From Epiperipatus broadwayi (taxonomy: Eukaryota; Onychophora; Udeonychophora; Euonychophora; Peripatidae), in contig JAQFVV010006850.1 of NCBI GenBank assembly GCA_028023455.1, positions 124,001 to 188,000 of the forward strand: 64,000 nucleotides of DNA. Reading direction: 5' to 3'. Below the pieces are notes generated by a model. The model worked only from the letters and a program-made list of their open reading frames with translations. It was not told the origin of the DNA and made no database searches. Below are positions 36,446-49,160 of the stretch, piece by piece; positions within the stretch are counted from its first letter, which is position 1, and every line of letters begins with the position of its first letter. Made by a program: the position numbers and the translations under genes.

Positions 36446-37789
36446 CTGCCCTTTTTATAAAGCTAACTAGGTGAATTCTTTATTAATAGGTGTAGAAGCT
36501 CTTCTATACAAAAACGGCATTTAATGACCAAAAGTATTTTAGTAGTGAATTGTTTCACTTGAGAAAGTAAATTCTTTACTGTTGCGTTTGTAAATTAGAT
36601 TATCCTGGACTTGAAAATTATTATCTTCTGAGCAAATTTTTTAATATTTATTTCGCTGCTTTTCTGAATTAGAACTAGGTGCTTCTTTTGTGACAGAACT
36701 GCTTGAAAGTTCTCTTACTTAGAATAATCTATTGCCTTTTTTACTTCTAAAAATTCTTCGTCACCAGTATCTTTTCGCTAAGAATCAAATATACGTAGGA
36801 TTACAGTCTGTGTAAGACTGGACAATTTTTTCGCATAAAATTTCATTATGTTTCAATTACATTACCAGAATATATTTTCCTTTCAGATTAAAAAAAACAA
36901 TTGCTTTGTTATTTAAATGGGACAATTTTATTTTTGGTTACAAATACTACTGTCGAAAATTTTATAACGCGTTTAGTTTAGCTTATCGCTTGGATATCAA
37001 TATAAAAGAGAGTTATATTTTTTTCAATTATTTTGTTGTATTGTTTCTTGATAAGAGCAGAATATGTAAAAATCCAAAAATTGAATACAAGTCTAAAATT
37101 TTAAAAACGAACATTAGATTCTTCTCATTCTTTATAAGAAATGTAAATCTTTAATACTGTAAACAATTTAAACTGAGAAATAAAGAGTTCTACCTATATT
37201 TAAACTTGTGTTGCGTCTTTTTAAAATATTTTATTACTATCTGTTATGTGTATGCAATGATGCATAATATAAATTATATATTGAGCAATTAGGAAAATAA
37301 TGATATGGGTGTTAGTATATTTGATGACTGCGGTTAAGACGTACCAATCCAGAACAGATAAAATTTGCAATTTTGTTTATATTCTAAAGAGGTTAAGATT
37401 TTTTTCAGGCTAATAGCTTGCATGTGATGGTAATAAACATGCAATTTTGTCCAGTTTATACATTTTTCCCTACAATGCAAAACGTGAATAAAAAGCTATT
37501 CAATTTTCACTAATGGGTGATTGAAAAACTTAATAACTAATACCTTTTACTTCATTGTCATTTTGTGATAAATTGTAGAAAATGTGTCTTGCTATAATTT
37601 GTTTAAAGACTTTATATTTTTACTATTTCTCTGCATAATTTAATGTAGTATCAGCGTTCAGATTCTAGAGCGCAAGGTCTTTGGATTCCAATTCTTGGTG
37701 CTTGAATTTTTTATAAACTTTGGACCAAAAATATGTTTTTGTTTTATTTTTAATACATGTGGATATAAGCAGTATCAAACTTTCCATAC
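36446..37789 (+). other. Possible 3' UTR and spacer
   Basis: If the 36099-36445 exon is real, its 3' UTR starts here. The nearest clear AATAAA is at about 37180. The 82-codon frame at 36906-37154 is Phe/Tyr/Lys-rich with no domain. Confidence 0.3.
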
Positions 37790-38190
37790 AGTAGTGCCAT
37801 CCAGTGCAAGCCTTAGTAATCAATGAATACAGAAAGATCTGTGCATAAAATCTCCACCTAGTGCCTATTTATCCAATATCGTCAGAGTAGTTTCTAGCTT
37901 GTGGCTTTCATCAGTGAGGAGCTTGGGATCTGAAAACAATGCACTTAGATCAAAGGATCTAATGCAATCATCTATAAGCCACCATCTACCTATTAAATTA
38001 AGTATAAAGCTAGGGGCTCAAGATAAAAATGCATTAATGTTTTCAATCCAAGCTCATTTTCCTTTATATACAAACCTTCCTGCATCCATTGATTACTAAG
38101 GCTTGCACTGGATGCCAATATTATATGGAGTGTTACTGTTAATAACAGCTTGTGTAAGCATAGGAAATGGTGATCATGTGATGTTTTAAT
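37790..38190. repeat. Fold-back family A, third locus
   Basis: Forward part 37777-38050 (ACTTTCCATACAGTAGTGCC, TAGTTTCTAGCTTGTGGC, CATTAATGTTTTCA). It then switches to the reverse strand at 38050-38190 (ACAAACCTTCCTGCATCC, AGCTTGTGTAAGCATAG). This is the same rearranged architecture as at 1.3-1.6 kb. Confidence 0.7.
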
Positions 38191-39862
38191 GGTTTTATAT
38201 GTGGATATAATTGTTTGATTTTATAAAACATCGGGATCCAAAAAATATTTTTAAAGATTATTAGCCAAAAATTGGACAAATTTATATCTAGGACAATATA
38301 TAAGATGAAACTCTAAGCATTAAGATCTGAAATACATACGAGATAAGAATGAATCTAAATTTATTGCTAGCAGGCACAACAGAAGTGAAGATTAGGAATA
38401 TATCAAATAATATACTGACAATAATTTGGCCGTCTAGATTATTTATAAACTTATTCTCCAATCAATAACCACTACATATATATGAGTTAAGGGATATCTA
38501 ATTATCTAAAAGAATCAAATAATTAGTTGGATGAGAGGTCATATAACATTTACGTGACAAAGTGGTGGGTTCAGTTTTAATACAAAAATCTTTAGCTTCT
38601 AATTCGATTATTCTATTATTATAATGATTGTTATTTTTAGCTGAAGAGTAAACATAAAATTAAATGGCAGTTTATATTCAAATTACATTCGTTTTTATCT
38701 TTAGAAAAAATTAAGATCTCTAAAAAGTAGTCAGTTTTCAATAAATATAAGAATTATTTAAAAAAGATTAAAATATTGATAAATTATAAAAGCTGTCTTT
38801 TAGTAGGAATAATTGTCTTTTCTTAAAGTAAAAATAGTTTAAAGTCAGTCATATTTTTAAAATTTAACCCAAAGAGCAAATAAGATAGTACATGCTATTT
38901 AATTTTGTATAATTTGATCTTTACACATCTGCTATCTGGTTATCAGTTTACAAGATTATTAAAGTGAGTAGTAATTGATTCTACACTCTGATTTTAATTA
39001 TAATATGATTGAAATATGACTATATTATTATCTCAGCTGAACTTTAATCCATATAAAATCTTGGAGTCGAATAAATGTTCATTCACTTTTTATTGAACAT
39101 TGCATTGATATAGCTGATATTTTAAAATTGAGTTTTATCACTCGTGCGAGCTGTAATATTTAATCTTTATGTATTTGAAACCTGGTTGTTTTTTTCCAAA
39201 TATATTAAAATGAATAATTAATATTAACTTGTGAATTCAATTACATTTGATTTGAATGGGCTACATAGACATCTTGGTATTTATGTAGTAGATCGATGAT
39301 AAAAAATGTGGGCACCAACAAATGTGTAAATAAAGACCGAATTAAACACATTTCTAAAGTGAGTATTAGATAATATCCAGATCAATAGAAGGTTGTTAGT
39401 CAAAATGTTGATTTTGCTGCTAATTTTATGATTTAAAGTATGTGATGTCATGAAAAAAAGCTGGGATGAAGTGTACATGTGATTTATTGTCCAGCTTTAA
39501 TTCCTGCTGAGTGAATTTTATGAACGATTTTTTATCCAATAAAATGATTAAGATTTGTGAATTTCTCATTACTGAGGATGATGCAGTCATCCACTATTTT
39601 AAAAAATGATCATGCATTGGAATAACTATCTGCAAGAAGTTTGCATGTAGCGTGTTATCCTGAGAAAAACGCATTGCCGGATATGAACATTTTTGGATAT
39701 ATCATAGCTACACCTTTTTACATTTTGCAGAATATAAAACTCTTTAATTCACCTCACTGATTGTAAAAAAAATATTTTGATTTTCTTTTTATTGGAATAA
39801 TTTTATATTGCTAAAAGATTAGTTGTTGCAACATCATTTCTTGCAAAAAACAAACGAGTAAA
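38191..39862. other. AT-rich spacer
   Basis: No genes recognised. A block near 39540-39600 (CATTACTGAGGATGATGCAG) recurs in diverged form near 40370-40400 (CAACTACTGAGAATGATACAG), on either side of the palindrome. Confidence 0.4.
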
Positions 39863-40236
39863 TAGTATTCATTTATTTTCAGGGAATAAAGTTATAGGTT
39901 GCCAGAGGTTAGTTCTCATCGTTTTTACAAATAACTCAATTCGATTCAAAACTTAAATACATGTTTGTTCATTTGCACTAAATAAAGTTATGTCACCATT
40001 TTGTACTAAATGAAGTTAGTTTTCATCATTTATTCTGACAAACTTTAATTAATCCATCAATTTTGATAAATGATGAAAAGTAACTTCATTTAGTACATAA
40101 TGGTGACATAACTTTATTTAGTGCAAATGAACAAACATGTATTTAAGTTTTGAATCGAATTGAGTTATTTGCAAAAACGATGAGAACTAACCTCTGGCAA
40201 CCTATAACTTTATTCCCTGAAAATAAATGAATACTA
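39863..40236. repeat. Near-perfect palindrome, 171-base arms
   Basis: Arms 39863-40033 and 40066-40236 are equal in length and differ at only three positions that I could find. The loop is 32 bases. Outer ends are TAGTATTCATTTATTTTCAG. No coding potential was seen. Such precise long palindromes are usually young fold-back/MITE insertions or local inverted duplications, and the transcript would form a long perfect hairpin. Confidence 0.9.
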
Positions 40237-41295
40237 AGACATCTGGCAAAGGGAATGTGTACACATGATTTCCTGTGTGTACATATAATCTGCTATCAAT
40301 CTTTTAATTTTTGACAAAGTAAATGTGCATAGCATTTTTGTGAAAAATTAATGATTAAAATTTGGGAATTGCCAACTACTGAGAATGATACAGTCGAGTA
40401 TTTTCAAAATTTTGATATCCTGCATTCACAAACATTGTTTTCAAATGGCCGATATGATACTTTATCTGCACACTGCAAATAAACAATGTTGATGTTATGT
40501 TAAGAATTGTGAAAAAAAAAATTTCATTTGAGATTTATTTATAGAGATTACATAAAGATGATAACACTGCTGTAGCTATTTTGCACAACATAAGAAAATT
40601 CAGTCCATTGCCGTGATGGTAAGATAAAACAACATTTTGTACATGGAGAAAATTATGTACTTATACACACGTTTATTACTTTTTTTTGTTTCAATGACAC
40701 TTCTAACCGTTTACTTGTTGGATTTTTTTCTCAATAAAAACCTAATGTGTTTATTACTTTTTTTTTTGTTTCTTTACCAATTCCAATATCCAATAAATTT
40801 ATATTGTTAAAAGTTTAGTCATTGGAACATTTGTTTCATTTCAAATAAATAAAATTATAGATCACAATTTTTCAGTAAATAAAATTACAGGAAGGCATTT
40901 TTAAAAGTTTGTGGATTAAACTTGTCAGAAGATCCATGCAGTCGTTATTTTGCAAAATTGCAAGGTCAGAAGGTAATCGCCATATATACGTAAAATCTCA
41001 CTGCCAGGTTAAGTAAGTACCGACAGCTTATCTGATCCTGATAGTTGCCATAATTAAAATATAATTGTTTAATTAGAGCTTAGAAATGAGGGAATGAAGT
41101 CATTTTTCACTTTCAAGCAAAGTATTTTAACAGTAGAGGACATTGCATCGCATTAATATACCAAGTGCTTTGAAGTTGAAATTTATTGCTAATGTTAATA
41201 TATATATATATATATAAATTGTAACTAAGGGAGCCCATTTGAAGGCAAAAAAAATATTTAAAAGAAAAGGAGAAGAAAAGAGCAAAAAGAAAAAA
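40237..41295. other. AT-rich spacer with diverged short repeats
   Basis: Contains the second copy of the ACTGAGAATGATACAG block and an (AT)n run near 41190-41216. No genes were seen. Confidence 0.4.
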
Positions 41296-41443
<148 letters not shown>

Positions 41444-41945
41444 TTGTTTCAAAAGGCCTTTATTATCTCAAAAGAATACATTAATGGTTACATAGTAGAT
41501 TATGTGCTACAAGTTTTCCAGTTACAACCAGCTTACAATTGTTATTACAATAATCAAGATAATGTCTTTATATTATATTGTCTTAACTGAATGTTACAGA
41601 TTTTTTCATTATCAAATAAAGTGTTCAGAATATTATAGACAGTTGCATTTAATAGTTATTAGGTGCACAGATGTTACTGAAGCTATTACTGGATAGGGAT
41701 GGGCTCTGTTCTTTTGTTTTATTTCCTGTTTTATTTATTTTTGTTTTTCCCTTGCTGGTGCTCCATATTACTTAGTTATCATTTCCTTGATTATGTCACA
41801 ACCTTGCTCTGTGTTTAAGAAGAGACCAGGTAGCTGCATAGATGTCTGGACTTGTTATCAATTTGTCCCGGATTTGTATTTGCATTAACTTGTGTTCAAA
41901 AGTTGATGGATGTCACCTTGTGTTATTTCCCATTAGGAATGTACA

Positions 41946-42341
41946 TCATGTGCACCATAGTGAATGTAGAACAAAAGTTGCTGCCCTAATCAGTGGTATT
42001 GTTTTACTTTGGAAAGCCATCATTACTTGTTCCAGTGTGGTTTTATTTTTCCTATGTGTGTTGCAAAGTATAATTCTTACTTGTTTCAGACCTTTGCAGT
42101 GATACAGTAAGTGCTGGACAGTTTTTTCATTCTGATGGCATAAGCCAAATAAAGGATCCATGTTTCTATGTAGTCTTCTATGTACCAGAAAGTATGTGGT
42201 TGGGAGGACATCTAAGTTTATTTTAAGGATAAAATTGAAAAATTTTGGTTCTAACTCCCATTTGTTGTATTTTTTTATTAATACTTTATTGTTTATTTTT
42301 AATAGTGGTAATATTTCATTGTTGGTGGTATGGTTCTGCAT
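41946..42341 (-). pseudogene. LINE ORF2 C-terminal zinc-finger segment
   Basis: 131 codons. The motif FGLCHQNEKTVQHLLYHC at about residues 65-82 has the spacing C...H....H...C of the conserved C-terminal cysteine motif of LINE ORF2 ('C..C....ET..HL...C'). The first cysteine position reads Gly-Leu-Cys, so one Cys may be lost. This domain binds nucleic acid during target-primed reverse transcription. The stop at 41946 is the end of the polyprotein, and about 500 bases of 3' UTR follow before the tail. Confidence 0.7.
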
Positions 42342-42579
42342 TAGTTCATAGATTTCCCAATATTTATATTTTTCTGTCCATTGGTTGGGGATTTTTCCTA
42401 TAGCATTGCAGTGGTATATTGCCGATTGAATGAGTGAGACTTTTGGGGGTGGTCGATCAGTAGGTGTTATTTTAATTAGATGTTTTAATTTTGTAAATTT
42501 ATTAATTAAGGCAATTATTGGATTTTTTGTTTTTGCGTGTGGAAAATGTTGAGGCTGTGTAGGCCAAGGCCATTTTTTA

Positions 42580-43725
42580 TTAGTGGTCAGCTAAGATTTT
42601 TAATTGATATGGCCATATGGAGTTAATTTTCCGGATGAAACCTTTAGAAAAAACAATTACTGGCATGTAGTATGTTATTCTAGTCATGATTAGCCTGTTG
42701 ATTAGTTGTGTCTTTGCATATATTGATAGATATGCTTTAGATAATGAATTTGCTATTTTTTCAACACCTTCTTTGAGTTTGTTTTGTATGTGACAGCGCA
42801 TTCTTGTGGTGCCCATATAAAATGAAAAACCCAGAAACAGATTTGGTTTTCCCTGAAATACGGACTCACATGGTTTGCCTGAGAATATATGCCAAGATGC
42901 AGATTTTGCTGGATTTATCTTCAGTCCATAATTGGCTGAATATTCTTCCACTATCTTGTTCAACCGTGGTATCTGCTTTTTAGAAGTTAGAAAGACCGTG
43001 ACATCATCCATATATGCCAAACATGCTATTTTTTGTGTTGATCCTAGTATCTGTATGTCTTCAAAGGATTGATTTATTTCTTTAATTAAGGGGTTAATAT
43101 AAAAAATAAAGAGTAGGGTATTTAAAGGTGAACCCTGTGATAGTGACTGGGTGGGGTAGAATGAAGGAGAATTTCTACCATTAAGTGTTATGGATAGCTC
43201 ACAGTTTATTAATAGGTTTTCTATTATATATAGCATGGATCTGGGGATGTCCGTGGTTTCAAGCATCTCTAGCAATACAGATATGTTGACAGTGTCAAAG
43301 GCTGATGCTATATCCAGTTGTATGACCAGAGGGCTATATTTTTTTTTATTTCTTACAGTTACCATTATAGTTTTGAAAAGTAAAGCTGCTTGTGTAGTTG
43401 AAGATTTTTTCTTAGCAAACTGAGGATCCGAGATGGAAGGCATCGAAAATGGCTCTATTTTTTCTTTTATTACCTTTTCCAGTATCTTCAATGGAAGTGG
43501 TCCCATGGATATAGGTCTTATGTCTTCAAGTGCAGAAATTTTTTTATTCTTTTTATTGTAAGGTACTATCGCTATGGGGTACACTCCCTGTACACTCTTA
43601 ATTTCTTGAGCTAGATGGTTTGCCAGATTACAAAGATATTTTGAAGTGAATTGGCTAAGGTGTTTTAAGACAAAAAGTGGTATTCCTGGGCTTCCAGGGT
43701 GACAGTTATTGTTCATTTCATTCAT
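42580..43725 (-). pseudogene. LINE reverse transcriptase domain
   Basis: 381 open codons carrying the RT blocks in order: GSPGIPLFVLKHL, DIRPISMGPLPLKILEKVI, AFDTVN (first catalytic Asp), SQGSPLNTLLFIFYINPL, LAYMDDVTVF (catalytic Asp-Asp pair), GLKINPAKSASW. These residues are intact, which is notable in a window of broken elements. It joins the endonuclease frame by a one-base shift at 43722-43725 (FIKK* against MNEMNN). The frame downstream is lost at 42580. The enzyme would copy the element's RNA at the nicked target. Confidence 0.9.
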
Positions 43726-44507
43726 TTTTTAATGAAATCATCTGCAGTGAATAAATTTTCATTTTTTGGTGGTCCAAATATGTGTGCTGTCCACTGTATT
43801 GGTGGTGCTGATCGCAGTTTGTCTCTAAAATGTTCAAACATTGGCATTATTATATTTTGGCCATCAAATATTCCTCTTTGGGTTTGTATGGCCATTGGTA
43901 CTTTAATTTCAGGTGCACTTCCAAGGGCCCATTTTATGTATTTGCGTGACCATGTATGTTGCTGAGTGATGCATAATTTGGTTTTTTTAATTTTTAGATA
44001 CTCTTTTAGGGACTGACAAGCCTTATTATATTCTTGTGTTAAGTTTCTTATATAATTTTGGGTGTGATGTGTAGGCGTGATTGCTGTAAGTTTTTCATGT
44101 ATTTTATCAGCATATTCTAGTAGCTTGGATGGTGATGGTCTATTTATTACTATGTGGTTTATATTAAAAGACAAAATATTGATAAAAGCTTGGTATTGTT
44201 GTATAGGATCTAGTTTTATTTGTTTTAGTTTTTCTAGCATTATATAGGTTTCAGAAAAGATAAATTCTGGGGTTGACTTGGGAAGAAGGATTCTGATTGT
44301 TTTTGTTAGTGGTGAAATGTTAGTTTGCATTTGGTTTAGATTAATAGTTATTATTTGTGCAGTGTGATCGGGAAAGCTCGATGGTATGAGGTTTATTTTT
44401 ATTAAGTGATGTAGAGTCGGTGAATAAAAGCATAAGTCTATCAGTGATTTAAACTGACCATTATGAAATGAGACAGCATCCTGAGGAAGAAAACCTTGTC
44501 CACTCAT
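43722..44507 (-). pseudogene. LINE endonuclease C-terminus and linker
   Basis: 261 codons. The first part, FKSLIDLCFYSP and SSFPDHTAQIITINLN, matches the catalytic 'S.IDL.F.S' and 'SDH' blocks of the LINE endonuclease (Ser of SDH replaced by Pro, Asp-His kept). The remainder is the helical linker leading to RT. The ORF continues the endonuclease of 44507-44818 after a one-base shift. Confidence 0.75.
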
Positions 44508-44818
44508 TAGTGGAACTTGTATTTTGTGGAGCCATTTTTTAGTAAATTCCAGATACGATGTGTTGCATCACCAACCAAGATGGTGGGATCTGCCGTGGTG
44601 GCTAATCTTGAATTTATTGACATGATTATTGTTTCAATTCGTTGTTTATTTATTGGCATATATACAAAAATTACATTGATTGTCATTATTTTGTGACTGA
44701 ATGTAGTGATTAGAAGATTTGAATCAATATAAGTGATTTTGAAAGTTTGAAATGGACAATGATTTGCAATTATTAGGGCAGATCCTGCTGGTGGTGGTGG
44801 GGCGTCTCTGCGGCACAC
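44507..44818 (-). pseudogene. LINE endonuclease, middle part
   Basis: 103 codons: GSALIIANHCPF, then NVIFVYMPINKQRIETII and ILVGDATHRIWN. These are the 'G.A..I', 'VY.P' and 'GDFN' blocks of the AP-endonuclease-like domain. GDFN reads GDATH, so a substrate-contacting Asn is lost. Upstream the frame enters the proline-rich, G-rich-strand patch (PPPP), which does not look like endonuclease. The true N-terminus with the ET block is absent. Confidence 0.65.
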
Positions 44819-44975
44819 GAATCCACCCCTACAAAATAAAATTGGTGGGGGGGGTTGTGTTCTGCCCCTGCTTTGGTTTTGGGTTCGAGTGGACCTGGGT
44901 TGGGTGGGTTGTTTTGGTGGTTTTGGTTTGTTCTTTTTTTTGTTGGGGGGGGAGAATTCACCCCCATTGTTGGGG
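44773..44975 (+). other. G-rich patch
   Basis: About 200 bases far richer in G on the plus strand than anything else here, with runs such as GGTGGGGGGGG and TTGGGGGGGG plus many GGTTTTGG/GGGTTTTGG units. It lies between the LINE endonuclease and a TA run. It may be unrelated sequence at the 5' break. Confidence 0.7.
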
Positions 44976-44996
44976 TTGTAAATTTTTTTTTTTAAT

Positions 44997-44998
<2 letters not shown>

Positions 44999-45054
<56 letters not shown>

Positions 45055-45072
45055 TTATATATATATATATAT
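44999..45072. repeat. (TA)n microsatellite
   Basis: Long TA run with a TTTTT interruption near 45051. Confidence 0.9.
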
Positions 45073-45182
45073 TTTCTTTGGTAATTTTTCTTTGATCAGT
45101 AAGTGGGCTTTTTATTGTTTTGAATTTTGTTGAGTGTCTAATTCAATTATATATTTTTAGTGGTAATGTGGCTTTGATCAAT

Positions 45183-45286
<104 letters not shown>

Positions 45287-45309
45287 TTTAAGAGACATAA
45301 AATAAGTTA

Positions 45310-45610
45310 ATAAAGGATTACGATTTGCATTGATTAGGAATAAACAACAGGGTCAATACATGCTCATATGATAATAGATAAATAAATAATTAAATAAAAA
45401 TAGTGTATATCAATATTTAAATAATTGATCATATAAATTATTAACGTTATTAATTATTGATTAGAATAAATAGTATAAGAAAGTAATATGCTTGTTCTTA
45501 ATTGTTAATAATTATTTTTACATCTAAAAATATTACTCTTTATATTTTTATTTATGCAAATGAGTTTATTTAAAATAACACTAAATTATTTAAAATAAGA
45601 CTAAATAGAA
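45310..45610 (+). repeat. LTR-like sequence shared with 61.2-61.5 kb
   Basis: Blocks in common include AATATTTAAATAATTGATCA, AGTAATATGCTTGTTCTT, TTGTTAATAATTATT and TTTATGCAAATGAGTTT. Here it precedes coiled-coil and gag sequence, at 61 kb it follows integrase, as 5' and 3' LTRs of one Gypsy family would. Exact ends are not visible. Confidence 0.55.
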
Positions 45611-45829
45611 CACAAATAAGTTTCTTGAAAGGATTGCCTGATTTATAATAAAAAAAGCTCAATTTTTGAATAAAAACTGGTGAAATGGACATTAGACTGA
45701 GAAACATAACTGGAGAGAATAATATTTCGGTAGTGTAATTTTCACTATACCGCTCTCACGCAAGGTTTCTATCCACTTTTAACCCCTAGCGGAGAGATAT
45801 AATCATAAACATATGGTCAAAGACATGTA

Positions 45830-47230
45830 TAAAAAATTTAAAGTATTATCATTAAAAATTATAAAAATTAAAGAGGGTAAATGTTTATTAGAACAAGTGC
45901 AAAATGGAAGCGTAAGATAAAGAATTAAAAATGTTTCCAGAGAGGAACAACAGCAAAATAAAAATGATAAGACAGAAAACAATGACATTATGATAATGAT
46001 GGATAAAAAGTTCAAAGAACAACTTTTGAATTTAAAAATCAAAATAATAAGACAAATATAAAACTTGAAAAAATGTCAACTCAAAGTTAATGAAACAAAC
46101 ATAAAATTAGAACAGAAGATTAAATCAGGATACAAAAAAATAAATGAAGTAATGAAAGAAATAAGTGGAAATATAAAGAAAGTGAAAAATCAAATTAAAA
46201 CAGCGTATCAAAAAGTTGATAAAGTTAAAATAGAACAATGAGAAAAAAATAAAACTGTTACAGGAGGGAGTAATAGATAATAAGTTAGAAAATGAAAGAA
46301 TGGTAGAAAATATTAGAATAGAAATTAACTATTTAGAGGAGAAAATAGACAAAATCAATTTTAATAAAAATAGGCAAAATGCAACGTAGAAAAATTGACA
46401 CAGGAGACACTTATATAGACGAACAGGAGAGCATGGATATAAACATACAGACAGCATAATAACCCTGCAATAGTTAACCAATTTCTTAAAATAAGAATAT
46501 TTTCAGAATATGTGGGTGAAAAACATATAAATTGCCTGGAAAGATACTTTGCATTGAACCAGCTAAGCGAAAAGGCCATGATTGCGATTACATGCAGCCA
46601 TCTGCAAAGTGTTTCACAAGCTTAGTGGGATTCCCTTTTCAGAAAACCTACATCCTTCACTGAATGCAAGCAAGCCCTACTAGCCAGCTACTGGAGAAAA
46701 GAATGTCAAAAGAATATTAAACACCAGATGTCTCAAGAAAAATGGCGACCTGGTGAGCCTTTCACCCCATTCTTCTGTATGCATGAGCCAAAATTACTGC
46801 ATTGACAACCAGCTCACTATCTGAACAACAAATTATTAGGATAATATGGTACAATTTTCTTCCTAATGCAGAGAAAATGGTCATTCGAACAGAGAGGAAG
46901 TCAGTTGAACAAATGGTCAAATTATTAAGTGCTTTCAATAGCACTAGCCCATACAAAATCAAAGATTAGAGGATTTAAACCCCAACCAAAAAACTGACAA
47001 TAAATACCATAAAATTTGGCATAGGACCAACTCTTGTAGTGGATCTAGAAAGAGACAGTTTTCCAGTAGCCCGAAAGAACAAACATTTTTAGGTGATACA
47101 GAAGTGATTCAGATTTCATTCGTGTAAGGCAACATGAAAGACTAAGGGGTAATTCACGATCACCTAACATGAACGGCTATTCTAGGTTGTACCATAATAA
47201 AGAACTACCAGATAAAAATTATCATATTAA
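45830..47230 (+). pseudogene. Gypsy-type gag with N-terminal coiled coil, broken
   Basis: 45830-46360 gives Lys/Glu-rich coiled coil (for example IKLEQKIKSGYKKINEVMKE) with stops. From about 46470 a gag-like stretch reads YFALNQLSEKAMIAI, SVSQAWDSLFRKPTSFTECK, ALLASYWRKECQ, and WRPGEPFTPFF. This matches the Gypsy gag pattern 'L...A..WW.....  ..tf..f...l...fW', and the same pattern occurs at 57.7 (minus) and 59.9 kb (plus). Stops interrupt it after 46790 and no protease or RT follows. It ends near an (AAT)n run. Confidence 0.5.
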
Positions 47231-47368
47231 TCAGATGGACATGCAGATTTGACTTCATGTAGTACAAATATAATTTTATTTAAGCGTCCGAGTGAAATTA
47301 GAAAAAAATAGAAATCAAATAATTTGACAGAAACAACTCTCAATAAAGAGTAAAAATGAAAACTTTGA

Positions 47369-47370
<2 letters not shown>

Positions 47371-47465
<95 letters not shown>
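47371..47465 (+). repeat. (AAT)n microsatellite
   Basis: About 94 bases with one GAA unit. Preceded by CAATAAAGAG ... ACTTTGAA, the signature also found at other element ends. Confidence 0.9.
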
Positions 47466-49160
47466 GATATTAGCACAAATTCAAACAGCAACAATACTAA
47501 AACGTATGCAAATGTTATAAAAATAAATTATCTATCGTTTAACAGAAAAAGATATAGTATCAACACAGACTAAAAGATTTAAAAGAGCCAACAAAAATGT
47601 CACTGGGGATATAAGCATAGGCAATAAAAATAATAATGAACCGGAATTCCAAATGTGGACTGAAAAAGATTTGAAAGAAATCAACCAAAAATTTAATGAC
47701 TACATACCTAAAAAATTATTCAAAACATTCAAAAAATTCTTCTCAAATAAATCTCTAGTATTGGCAGTTACTGATGGGAATTTATCCTTATATAAGTTTC
47801 CAAGCTACCTCCTAAATAAAGAAATAGCTGAGAAACAATTGTGGCATACGTACTAGCAATCTGAGACCACCCAAATTCTAGATATATCGCGATTGATTTT
47901 TTTTTAATGAAAGCAATGTGCAGAGTTCCAGAAACAAATTAAATCGCTACAAAATTATGCTCTCATTATAATAGATAAAACCTACAGAACTATTACAGAG
48001 ATACATTGAGAAATACCTACTTTGGTTATAATATGTAAGATTTTACAAAGCTAACACAGCCATTTGGTCAACCAATATATATTAAACCGATCTACTGTAC
48101 CGACACACCTATTCCAGTTTGCACCAACAATTTTCACTTAAAATTAAGCTAAAGGATAACATCAATCCTGAAAACACCCCTAACCAGATAATAGATCAGG
48201 AAGCTATTCTGACTCCTGAAATAGAAGGCCTGAGATCACAATACTGTGGTTGCGGAATTAGAGGGCATCTAGTAGTAAATGGCACGAACAACAAAAATAC
48301 TAAGGGCCATCTAACCTCATCCGATATGTCTCAAGAGCAACCAGAGCAGGGAACAGATATGGAACCTACTACAAAAGATGAGGCAAAGCTATTAGATAGA
48401 CAACAAAATAATGCTAAGCAGACAACAAGTGAGATGAGAAATACCGATAAAAATCAACTAAATACAAAAAAATAGCAGATATACAGATATTAACAAGATA
48501 AAAAAACTGGACATAGAAATAAGTAAAAAACAAAAACAAAAAAAAATCACAAATATCTGATAATATAAATATATCAATACAGAAGACCAAATGAGGGTCC
48601 TGGAATCAGACCAACCAAACCCAAAATAAAATAAGAAGCACAAACTCACAAATTGATGAGCAAGCACCAAACCTGGTGCGTAATAAGCTTTCAGAACAAG
48701 GCAGAATAAAAGGCAAGGCAAACGATATTACAAAAGAGCAAGATCTGACCAAAAATAATGATAAAGAAACCCAAAGGTTAGACAAACAAAAAAATATAAA
48801 AGGGAAACAGCAATAAATGAGAGACAGCCAGTCAATAATAGTAAAACAAATAATAATTACACTAATGCACCACAAACATCAAGAATAATAAACAAGACCA
48901 ACCCACAAATCATGATGGAAATAACCAGAGATATATCACAAAATATATCAGTAGAAGTAAACCAAAAGAAAAAAACCAGGCCGATCCCCAAATAAGAATA
49001 GACATATAAAAAAAGTAAAAATTGAAGAAATAGATAACGATCAAATTAACCCATTCTGTCAAACAGTTGATTTTTCCCACGAGGAAATTGAGCTGGACTA
49101 TGAAGATGCATCTGAGATGCTATCAATGAACAACAGAGATTAAAATAGCAATACACTCAA
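47466..49160 (+). pseudogene. Retroelement ORF1-like region, low complexity
   Basis: Opens with TNSNSNNTKTYANV, a style seen at the start of LINE ORF1 proteins. Then a frame at 47653-47856 (WTEKDLKEINQKFNDYIPKK) and one at 48119-48475 carrying YCGCGIRGHL, a zinc-knuckle-like string with spoiled spacing. Then Gln/Asn/Lys-rich stretches to an acidic end, IELDYEDASEMLSM. Frames are separated by stops. It probably encoded the RNA-binding protein of the element whose 3' part is the GIY-YIG frame, or of a truncated LINE beside it. Confidence 0.4.

Larger units (their letters stand above)
41444..44975 (-). mobile_element. LINE retrotransposon, 5'-truncated (L1/Tx1-like?)
   Basis: Reading on the minus strand from 44.97 kb down: endonuclease, reverse transcriptase, C-terminal CCHC segment, 3' end with AATAAAG, and (AAT)n tail. 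ORF1 and the first part of the endonuclease are missing. The upstream edge coincides with a G-rich patch and a TA run. Only two or three frameshifts break the polyprotein, so it is the youngest LINE in the window. Assignment to the L1/Tx1 side rests on the AYMDDVTVF block and is uncertain. Confidence 0.85.

Noticed and set aside
36906-37154. 82-codon plus-strand frame after the candidate exon
   Set aside because: Phe/Lys/Tyr/Asn bias as expected for random AT-rich DNA.
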